DNA of 59,888 bases from Catenovulum agarivorans YM01 (GTDB lineage Bacteria; Pseudomonadota; Gammaproteobacteria; Enterobacterales; Alteromonadaceae), in contig NZ_JH767533.1 of assembly GCF_000281085.1 (NCBI RefSeq), forward strand, positions 35,163-95,050. Reading direction: 5' to 3'. The translations under genes were made by a program, and so were the position numbers. Below, piece by piece: positions 8,972 to 16,070 of this stretch. The notes under the pieces were generated by a model, which was given only the letters and a program-made list of their open reading frames with translations, was not told where the DNA came from and ran no database searches. Each line of letters begins with the position of its first letter. Position 1 is the first letter of the stretch.

Positions 8972-10243
8972 TTAGTAATTCATCGAACCATTACCGCTTC
9001 CATCACCGTTCATATCATGCATATCATCGTCATCTGGCATGAGTTGACCTCTGAGTTCACCAGACGCTTGAGTGGTCGAATGTACATTGATGTAATACTC
9101 ATCATCTAAAAAGGCCATAAGTTGCTCAGCGGTGAAACTATCCATCAATGAGAAATTCATTAAATTGCTAGTGTCTTGGACTAAGCCCAACACAACGCCG
9201 CCATTCACACCAAGTAAACCTGCATGTATATGTGCCATAGTTGCGTCGTCGACGTCTGTGTGTACATATAAAACTAAATCAGCACCACCATCGTCTTTTT
9301 CCATAATAGTCAAAGACGCTAAACCTGAGTGATCTGTGGTGACGGCTGGTACTTCTTGGTCGCCAGTTAGCTCAGTATAAAGTACATGAGTTTTACCTAT
9401 GGTAATTTGACCTCTTATTTCACCGCCAGCGAAATCAGAACTATGTACATTGACATAAAGTTGACCCATATGGAGTAAATCACTGTTTGTTTGGTCTAAA
9501 TCTGTCATCACAGACCAATGATTCATATCAGCAGAGTCTTGGGTTAAGCCAACAACCACATCACCATTCACACCAGCGTAACCCTGATGGATATGTGCTG
9601 CGGTGGCATTGTCTAAATCCATAGTTGTAACATGCACTTCTAACGTTTCCATTTCATGATCGACTGTTGCCCAACCATAACCCATAGCTTGGGTATCAAC
9701 CACTGGCACCTCATACATACCCATTAGCTTAAAGTCGCTAATTTCAATATGGTGTGGCAATACTTGACCACGAATTTCCCCAGAAGGGTGTGCGCTGGTA
9801 TGAAAGTTAATATAGGTTTTACCATTTAACACCGCGGCCAACTCATCAGCTGACAGTGTTGTATCTTGTAACTCCCAAATATCGGCGCTGTCAGAACTTT
9901 GATTAAGGCCGACAATTACGCCGCCATTGGTGCCTGCTACGCCCACATGTAAATGTGCAGCGTCGGGGGTTAAATTGTAGATGGTGATCATGCCTTTAAT
10001 CATCATGTCATCTTCATCTATTTTTATTTCACCCCAGCCCCAAGCGTCGGTATCAACCATAGGGTTTTCTTGATGACCATCTAATTTGACCATTAGCGTG
10101 ATATATTCATCGTGGTGGGGGTCGTCGTCATCGTCATCATCGGTATTTATTGATATATTACAAGCCATTAAACTCGTTAAGAACAAAGCGGCTATCAGCA
10201 TTCTAAACCACTGGATGCTCTGCCAATTGGTTGTTGCATTCAT
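8972..10243 (-). CDS. Lipoprotein with three CHRD domains
   Basis: The 423-residue protein has a lipoprotein signal peptide with lipobox LMAC (Cys28), then an Asp run (DDDDDDD) near residues 35-41. Three consecutive CHRD repeats follow, at roughly 48-165, 170-283 and 287-400, each with an AHIH or AHLH motif, a GVNGGVV-type turn and an INVHSS...GEIRGQ ending. CHRD is a beta-strand domain first seen in chordin; in bacteria it occurs in secreted proteins of unknown function. The C-terminus is Asp/Met/Gly rich. The acidic runs and His pairs suggest metal binding, which is inference. Its ribosome site AGGAGATAG has 7 nt (GGAGATA) complementary to the downstream small RNA. Confidence 0.88.
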   Translation of the reverse strand: MNATTNWQSIQWFRMLIAALFLTSLMACNISINTDDDDDDDPHHDEYITLMVKLDGHQENPMVDTDAWGWGEIKIDEDDMMIKGMITIYNLTPDAAHLHVGVAGTNGGVIVGLNQSSDSADIWELQDTTLSADELAAVLNGKTYINFHTSAHPSGEIRGQVLPHHIEISDFKLMGMYEVPVVDTQAMGYGWATVDHEMETLEVHVTTMDLDNATAAHIHQGYAGVNGDVVVGLTQDSADMNHWSVMTDLDQTNSDLLHMGQLYVNVHSSDFAGGEIRGQITIGKTHVLYTELTGDQEVPAVTTDHSGLASLTIMEKDDGGADLVLYVHTDVDDATMAHIHAGLLGVNGGVVLGLVQDTSNLMNFSLMDSFTAEQLMAFLDDEYYINVHSTTQASGELRGQLMPDDDDMHDMNGDGSGNGSMNY

Positions 10244-10344
10244 TTTGCTATCTCCTATTGCGCTGACATGAACTTTTAAAGTGTAGTCCCATTGGCTGAT
10301 GTTGCTTGTTTTTTATCCAACTTTTGTTAAGCACATTGCAAATA

Positions 10345-10926
10345 ATGACAACTTTAGTAACAAATACTCAGCTTGGTATTTTTGATGCAAGCAAAATGAA
10401 TTTAGATGACTTTGGTTTTAAGTTACTCAATGCTGCGTTGCCGTTATTGCAGTCTACGCCTGCAGAACAAATACCAATACGGCAGTTGAGCGGCGCTATT
10501 GGTTGTGTACCATCGACTTTGTTAAATAAATTATCCTCCTACCAGCTATGTTGGCAGTTTATCGCAGACAAATGTTTTAGTTATTGGTTAGATATTAGAT
10601 TGGACAAGTGTACTCAGCTGGCGGATTTAGCCGATTGTTTATATGAATTGGCGGCCGAGCAGCCTTTTGTTTGGCGACTGATTTTTGAATATGCACCGGA
10701 TCAGGCTGCGCATTTAATTGACCATAGTTTGAATCGCCAGCAAATTGTATGTGGTGCTTTATCTGGGTTAATCCGAGACAACAGCAAAGTGAATAGTGTT
10801 TGGTATATGCTGTTTGGTTTTTGCCGTTTGTTGGTCACTAACAGGTTAGATAGTTCAGATCATTTAGTCCGGTATCAAGCAGTAAAATACGATTTAATCC
10901 AACTTTGCCAAACTAACAAAAGTTAA
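10345..10926 (+). CDS. TetR-like protein of unknown function
   Basis: About 193 residues if started at the ATG at 10345; an in-frame TTG at 10306 is a less likely start. Residues 20-75 (FGFKLLNAALPLLQSTP, IRQLSGAIGCVPSTLLNKLSSYQLCWQFI) align in pattern with the three-helix DNA-binding domain of TetR proteins, but the recognition helix is degenerate (GCVPSTLLNKL). The remainder is alpha-helical with many Leu, Trp and Cys. It precedes the LplT-like transporter by 16 bp and could regulate it. I am confident that it is a gene, less so that it binds DNA. Confidence 0.65.
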   Translation: MTTLVTNTQLGIFDASKMNLDDFGFKLLNAALPLLQSTPAEQIPIRQLSGAIGCVPSTLLNKLSSYQLCWQFIADKCFSYWLDIRLDKCTQLADLADCLYELAAEQPFVWRLIFEYAPDQAAHLIDHSLNRQQIVCGALSGLIRDNSKVNSVWYMLFGFCRLLVTNRLDSSDHLVRYQAVKYDLIQLCQTNKS

Positions 10927-10942
10927 TAAACAGGGATTTCCA

Positions 10943-12208
10943 ATGACAAGTTTTAAGCTACTGACTCAAAAAAACTTTCTGCCTTATTTTTTGGTGCAAA
11001 GTTTAGGGGCTATGAACGACAACTTATACAAGAATGTCTTGTTGTTATTTATCGCATTTGTTATTCCGGTCGGTTCTTCTGCTGATTCAGCCTTATTAGT
11101 TAATTTGGCGGCAGGGTTATTTATACTGCCATTTTTTATCTTTTCTGGGCATGCTGGCTGGTTGGCCGATAGGTATAACAAGGTCAATATTATTCGCAGA
11201 CTCAAACTGCTGGAAGTTATATTAATGCTTAGTGCTGCTATTAGTTTGTATTTTCAACAGCTGACTCTGTTATTTATTTTACTGTTTTTTATGGGCACTC
11301 AGTCCGCGTATTTTGGGCCGATCAAGTATGCGATATTGCCACAAGTTTTGCCTAAAAATGAGTTGTTGGGAGCAAATGCTTTGGTTGAAATGGCGACTTT
11401 TGTCGCTATCTTAGTTGGTACTTTGTTAGCTGGCGTGGTTATGGCGTTTGAACAAGCGATAATCTTTGCTTGTGCTGGTATTATTATCTTAGCTGTTTTG
11501 GGATGGCTTGCAGCTGCACAAATTCCACAGTTGCCAGCCACAGAAGAAGCCAAGGTGATGAATATTGGGCAAGCTACAAAAATCGCTTTTTATGCAGCGA
11601 GTAAACAGGCAATCAAGGTTATTTTTACCGATAAAAAACTTTTGTACTGTATTTTATTAATCAGCTGGTTTTGGTTTTTGGGCGCAAGTGTATTAACTCA
11701 GTTACCCAATTTAGTTAAAGCGTATTTATCAGATAACCCTGCTTATGTGTCCATATTGTTGGCGGTTTTTAGTTTAGCTGTTGGTATTGGTTCGTTATTA
11801 AGTAACTATTTAAACAAAGGTAAGGTCAAATTCACTTTAGTTGTACCTGCAGCTTATCTAATGGCTGCGGCCTGCTGTGGTTTTGTTTTAACTTTGGGGT
11901 CAGGTTACGACCAAGTGAGTCAGCTACTAACAACATCAGCTTTATTGACCGTATTGGGCATTGCTGGTGGGGTGTTTATTGTGCCTTTATACACTTTTTT
12001 GCAAACGCAAGTGAGTGCAAATGTTCGCGCCCAAGTCATTGCAGCAAATAACATTTTTAATGCTATTTTTATGGTGGTTTCGGCAATAGTCGCTATTGTT
12101 ATATTAGCTATATTGCAGTTGTCTTTAGGGCAATATTTTGTGGTGTTGGGTTTAACGACAGCTATGTTTGTGCACTACTGTATGCACAAGCAATATGCTT
12201 GCAATTAA
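10943..12208 (+). CDS. MFS transporter, lysophospholipid transporter LplT-like
   Basis: The 421-residue protein has about 12 membrane segments. The start (FLPYFLVQSLGAMNDNLYKNVLLLF) is the hallmark of LplT and of the MFS half of LplT-acyltransferase-Aas fusions, which flip lysophospholipids across the inner membrane for re-acylation. Motif-A-like GWLADRYNKVNIIRR follows TM2. In many relatives the acyltransferase and acyl-ACP synthetase are fused or adjacent; neither is here, so the protein either works with an Aas elsewhere or has another substrate. It is preceded by the TetR-like gene and followed by the DUF2937 gene. Confidence 0.78.
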   Translation: MTSFKLLTQKNFLPYFLVQSLGAMNDNLYKNVLLLFIAFVIPVGSSADSALLVNLAAGLFILPFFIFSGHAGWLADRYNKVNIIRRLKLLEVILMLSAAISLYFQQLTLLFILLFFMGTQSAYFGPIKYAILPQVLPKNELLGANALVEMATFVAILVGTLLAGVVMAFEQAIIFACAGIIILAVLGWLAAAQIPQLPATEEAKVMNIGQATKIAFYAASKQAIKVIFTDKKLLYCILLISWFWFLGASVLTQLPNLVKAYLSDNPAYVSILLAVFSLAVGIGSLLSNYLNKGKVKFTLVVPAAYLMAAACCGFVLTLGSGYDQVSQLLTTSALLTVLGIAGGVFIVPLYTFLQTQVSANVRAQVIAANNIFNAIFMVVSAIVAIVILAILQLSLGQYFVVLGLTTAMFVHYCMHKQYACN

Positions 12209-12235
12209 ATTGGGTTGGAGAGATAGGCCATCATT

Positions 12236-12751
12236 ATGCGTCAGTATCTAAAAATGATTTGTTTTGCATTTACTTTATTGTATGGCCTACAGGTTCCCGC
12301 TTTTGTTGCCAGTTACAAACAAACCTTAGACGCAAGGTTAAGCCAAGCTAAGACTGATTTTGTTGGTTTTCAACAAAGTGCCGATGTGCACTTTAATGGC
12401 GATATTCATAAGCTAATTCAGTACTATCAGCAGCATCAAGATATATTGGTGACAGAAAGTGCCGCGAATATTCAAGCTATCTATCAAGCAATTACTCAGC
12501 TAGAGCAGCAACAACAAATTCTCAATGCTGGTCAGATTGCAGCAGCCTTACACGTGGCAACACAATATCAAAGTGAAATTTGGTTACAAACAGTTAAACA
12601 TTACAATTATCAAATTCAATTTAGTCCGCAGGTTATTATATGGGGCATTACAAGCGCATTATTGTCTACCTTACTGTTGGATATTCTATTGGGTTTATTA
12701 TTTTTAATCGTCGGTTTTAAACAGAGAAAATCGGATCGGCAAACAATTTAG
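12236..12751 (+). CDS. DUF2937-like membrane protein
   Basis: The 171-residue protein has an N-terminal signal-anchor (ICFAFTLLYGLQVPAFVASY), a periplasmic helical, Gln-rich region (SQAKTDFVGFQQSADVHFNGD) and a C-terminal membrane segment (ALLSTLLLDILLGLLFLIVGF) ending in basic residues. This two-TM hairpin with the FxGFQxxADxHF pattern resembles the DUF2937 family, whose function is unknown. A GGAGAG ribosome site precedes the ATG. It sits between the LplT-like gene and a thioredoxin-like gene, 12 bp before the latter. Confidence 0.65.
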   Translation: MRQYLKMICFAFTLLYGLQVPAFVASYKQTLDARLSQAKTDFVGFQQSADVHFNGDIHKLIQYYQQHQDILVTESAANIQAIYQAITQLEQQQQILNAGQIAAALHVATQYQSEIWLQTVKHYNYQIQFSPQVIIWGITSALLSTLLLDILLGLLFLIVGFKQRKSDRQTI

Positions 12752-12763
12752 GAGTTTATTTTT

Positions 12764-13345
12764 ATGGTTATGACAGCATCAACTATGATGGAGTTAGGTA
12801 CTAAAGCAATTGATTTTTCACTACCAGCAACCGATGGCTCACAAGTAACTTTAGCAAGTTTACAACCGCGTAAAGCCTTGGTGGTATTGTTTATTTGTAA
12901 TCATTGTCCTTATGTTATCCATATCGCACCTAAGTTGGCTGAGCTAGCAAAAAGCTATCAACAGCAAGGTGTGGCCTTTGTTGCTATTAACAGTAATGAC
13001 GCTGAGCAATATCCAGCAGATAACTTCGACAATATGAAATTAGAAGCAGAGGCGCGCGGTTATACTTTTCCATATTTGTTTGATGAAAGCCAAGAAGTGG
13101 CAAAAGCATATGATGCAGCCTGCACACCGGATATCTTTGTTTTTGATGGGCAAGATAGTTTAGTTTATCGCGGCCAATTTGATGATTCGCGTCCATTTAG
13201 AATTTCTAGTGGTAATTATGATAGTGAACAAAATCCAGCAACAGGCGCTGATTTAGCCAAAGCATTAGACGAGATTTTAGCCGGTAAAACGCCAAGCCCA
13301 GAGCAAAAAGCATCTTTGGGTTGCAATATAAAGTGGAAAGACTAA
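12764..13345 (+). CDS. Thioredoxin-like / AhpC-TSA family protein
   Basis: The 193-residue cytoplasmic protein has a thioredoxin fold with the redox pair C45-N-H-C48 in VLFICNHCPYVIHIAPKL. It carries peroxiredoxin-like features (FSLPATDGSQVTLASL at the start, VAKAYDAACTPDIFVFD with the cis-Pro loop TP). This matches the PRX_like1 group of thiol oxidoreductases, whose substrate is unknown. An AGGAG lies 8 nt before the ATG. A further Cys near residue 188 (SLGCNIKW) is also typical of the group. Confidence 0.85.
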   Translation: MVMTASTMMELGTKAIDFSLPATDGSQVTLASLQPRKALVVLFICNHCPYVIHIAPKLAELAKSYQQQGVAFVAINSNDAEQYPADNFDNMKLEAEARGYTFPYLFDESQEVAKAYDAACTPDIFVFDGQDSLVYRGQFDDSRPFRISSGNYDSEQNPATGADLAKALDEILAGKTPSPEQKASLGCNIKWKD

Positions 13346-13368
13346 GGCTAGTTTTGTAATTGGCAGGC

Positions 13369-14034
13369 TCAACCCTGTTTAACTAAAAATACCCAGTTAC
13401 GAAAACCAACAATTTTTTCGCCCCACATTACTTCTAAGCCAGCTTGATTTAAGTTGGCTTTTATCCATTGTGCTTCAAAATCTGTTTCCGGTAAAAAGTT
13501 GATATAAGCATAACCTTGTTTGGTTAAACTTTCTTTTAATTGCACAAAGTAATCTAAACAAAAGGTCGCCATCAATGACTGATGGGCAGTAAACAAGTCG
13601 GTAATAATTAAATCGAACTTTTGCTGATTAGCCATTAAAAACTCAAAGGCGTCACCTTGCTGAATTTCAACTTCGAGTTTGTCCGGGTTGAAGTACTCAC
13701 TAAACCAGTCTATCACCAACTGACTTTTTTCTATGATAGTGATTTGTGCTTGTGGACGCTGGCTTTTTATATAACGAAAATTGCTGCCGCCGCCTAAACC
13801 AAACTCAAGTATTTGGGCTTTTTCGGGGAGTTCTGCGATTAAACCTCGCAGTGGATATTGGTGTGGAAAGGCCAATATATTGTGAGCTGTCTTGTCCATA
13901 ACCGACTGTACGGTTTGGTCTAGCTTTAACCAAAGATATTTGTCGTTTTGTAAAATCTGCCATTGCAGTTTGCCTTCTTTATGAAAGGCGACAAGTTGAC
14001 CGTCGGATAGAGAATTTTTAAGTTCGACAAGCAC
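13369..14034 (-). CDS. Spermidine-synthase-like SAM-dependent methyltransferase
   Basis: The 221-residue protein shows the nucleotide-binding motif ILEFGLGGGSNFRYI, an acidic strand end TIIEKSQLVIDWF and DLIITDLF, as in spermidine synthase and related Rossmann enzymes. It lacks the N-terminal beta domain of full aminopropyltransferases and is shorter (about 220 instead of 280-300 residues), so a polyamine role is not assured. It is convergent with the thioredoxin-like gene and divergent from the GNAT-thioesterase gene. Confidence 0.75.
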   Translation of the reverse strand: MLVELKNSLSDGQLVAFHKEGKLQWQILQNDKYLWLKLDQTVQSVMDKTAHNILAFPHQYPLRGLIAELPEKAQILEFGLGGGSNFRYIKSQRPQAQITIIEKSQLVIDWFSEYFNPDKLEVEIQQGDAFEFLMANQQKFDLIITDLFTAHQSLMATFCLDYFVQLKESLTKQGYAYINFLPETDFEAQWIKANLNQAGLEVMWGEKIVGFRNWVFLVKQG

Positions 14035-14086
14035 AATATAAACCGTTAATCTTCATTCTGCTTCAATTTATATCAGAAGAAATTGC

Positions 14087-15007
14087 ATGTACCAAATAAT
14101 CATTCCAAAAACACAGCAGCAGTTAACCAGCTACTATCATTTTAGGTGGCAACAATTGAAGCAGCCCTTGGGCGCACCATTAGGCTCTGAGCGAGATGAA
14201 TATGACAATCTGGCTGAGCATAGAATGATTTGTAGTAGCGAAGGCAAAGTGCTTGCGGTTGGTCGTTTACACCATGTTAGCCAAGACGAAGCGCAAATTC
14301 GCCATATTGCCGTGGCTGATTATTGCCGTGGCAAAGGTTTAGGCTCAATTTTAATGACCACGCTTGAACAAGCTGCGCGCAAACAAAATGCCAAACGTGT
14401 GATTACTTTTTCGCGACTCGATACAGTGCCTTTTTTCGAACGCTGTGGTTACCATGTATTAGACAATCCAGTGATTGAACACATGTCGGACCAAAGGTTG
14501 AATCGCCGACAGATGTGCAAAAAACTTTCTGAATATGATGTAATTTTGCGCCAGCCGTTATGGTGCAAAGAATTGCAAGAAACCTGGAAAAATCAGATCC
14601 CAATTTCTGCGGCTATGGGTATTAAAATCCATCAATATACAGGTGCGCAGCTTGAAGTGCGTGCGGCATTAAATGCCAATTTAAATCTGCATAATACCAT
14701 GTTTGCTGGCTCTATTTATTGTCTAGCGACACTGACTGGCTGGGGCATGGTGCATATGCAAATGCGCGAGCAAGTGTTAAAAGGTGATATTGTTTTGGCC
14801 AAAGGTGATATTAGTTATCGCAAACCTATAACCAATTTGCCTCGGGCGACTGTACATATTAATGATGTAACAGGGGATGTTGCTGTGTTGGCAAAAAAAC
14901 GCAAAGCTAAGTTAGAGGTGATGGTACGTTTGTTTGATGAGCACGAAGAATGTGGCCAGTTTAATGGGTTATTTGTGGTTTTGCCATTAAGTGATACTAG
15001 CGCCTAG
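14087..15007 (+). CDS. yiiD: Bifunctional GNAT acetyltransferase / hotdog thioesterase (YiiD type)
   Basis: The 306-residue protein fuses two domains. Residues 1-150 form a GNAT fold with the acetyl-CoA motif IRHIAVADYCRGKGLGSILM. Residues 160-300 form a YiiD_C hotdog domain (MGIKIHQYTGAQLEVRAALNANLN, HNTMFAGSIYCLATLTGWG, GDISYRKPI). E. coli YiiD has the same architecture and has been linked to fatty-acid metabolism. The His-Asn near the hotdog helix start is the position typical of substrate binding in this family. It is divergent from the methyltransferase gene with a 52-bp gap. Confidence 0.85.
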   Translation: MYQIIIPKTQQQLTSYYHFRWQQLKQPLGAPLGSERDEYDNLAEHRMICSSEGKVLAVGRLHHVSQDEAQIRHIAVADYCRGKGLGSILMTTLEQAARKQNAKRVITFSRLDTVPFFERCGYHVLDNPVIEHMSDQRLNRRQMCKKLSEYDVILRQPLWCKELQETWKNQIPISAAMGIKIHQYTGAQLEVRAALNANLNLHNTMFAGSIYCLATLTGWGMVHMQMREQVLKGDIVLAKGDISYRKPITNLPRATVHINDVTGDVAVLAKKRKAKLEVMVRLFDEHEECGQFNGLFVVLPLSDTSA

Positions 15008-15038
15008 TTGTTAAGTTGACTTGTCCTAAGAATTACAA

Positions 15039-15944
15039 TTAGCGTGGCACTATAATGTGCATATCTTGTTTAATACTTTCATCATATTGCACACCCAAAT
15101 GTGCTGCTGCGCGCAAATTAACTGCTACTTGGAACTTATCCATTGGCTCTACTTTGTAGATAAGGTTGTTATTTAGCGTGTTTTCTGCCATTGAAATTAG
15201 GCGTTTACCTAATTGATAATTATCAGGGAACAGTGAAAATAATGCCCCTCGTTTAGCATGGGTTGGTTTACTGGAAAACAGTACAAATTTACGCATCCAT
15301 GAGGCTTCCAATAAATAAGGTAACACCACTTGATCGTTGGCAGTGACAGTATCTAGGGTTAACCAAATCGAGTCTTTTTTCGGATCGATTCGTTTAAACA
15401 ATCTATCATAATAGGTCATAGCCGCTTTAATATCATCGGCACGCGTTGCCACAAGCTCGACACCGTGTTTATTTGCGGCTGCTTGGGTACGCGGAATAAT
15501 CCATTCGGTTGATTGGCTATAGACCATATACACACGCTGGATATGTGGGGCTAGTCTGTCTAATTCCGCAAAAACTATTTCGGGATCATTGGTCATGCTC
15601 ACACCACCAAAACCATTCGGTTTTATCGGGTAGCCGCCAACCATAACTGGCATATGTTTAACTATATCGTGTGCGTATTTAAAGCCGTAACCACCGAGCA
15701 TAATAGCGGCATCTGCATTCAATTTTAATAATTCACTTAAAATTGATTCGGAGCCGATACCTTGCTTAAATTCCAGCGGCGTGACTGTTTCGCTGGCATT
15801 TTCTTGAATACCTTGAACAATAAGTTCAAATACAGCTTTATACGGTTCTTTAACTTCTGGATAAGCAACCACTATATTGGCAGCTGTAGCAAAACGACTG
15901 ACAACACAGAAGCACAATGTAATTAATATCCAGAATTTCTTCAA
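15039..15944 (-). CDS. Periplasmic ABC-type substrate-binding-like protein
   Basis: The longest frame reaches 16043, but I prefer the TTG at 15944: it has an AGGG 8 nt upstream and gives a clean signal peptide (MKKFWILITLCFCVV, cleavage after ATA). The longer version would bury that signal behind 33 charged residues. The mature protein of about 280 residues has two Rossmann-like lobes (ANIVVAYPEVKEPYKAVFEL, ADAAIMLGGYGFKY, VYMVYSQSTEW, LTLDTVTANDQVVLPYLL), as in the ABC_sub_bind (PF04392) family. No permease or ATPase gene is adjacent, so it may be a sensor or two-component partner. The ligand is unknown. Only 27 bp separates it from the end of glnE, so read-through from glnE is possible. Confidence 0.72.
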   Translation of the reverse strand: MKKFWILITLCFCVVSRFATAANIVVAYPEVKEPYKAVFELIVQGIQENASETVTPLEFKQGIGSESILSELLKLNADAAIMLGGYGFKYAHDIVKHMPVMVGGYPIKPNGFGGVSMTNDPEIVFAELDRLAPHIQRVYMVYSQSTEWIIPRTQAAANKHGVELVATRADDIKAAMTYYDRLFKRIDPKKDSIWLTLDTVTANDQVVLPYLLEASWMRKFVLFSSKPTHAKRGALFSLFPDNYQLGKRLISMAENTLNNNLIYKVEPMDKFQVAVNLRAAAHLGVQYDESIKQDMHIIVPR

Positions 15945-16070
15945 ACTCGTGGCCCTAAAATGTTGTTGAGATGACAGGTTTGCCTTAGCCAAGCTTCCGC
16001 GACCAAGACAAGCTATTTTGCGCTTTTCAAAACTATTGTTCAAGTTAAGAGTCTGAATAATTCTATAAAA

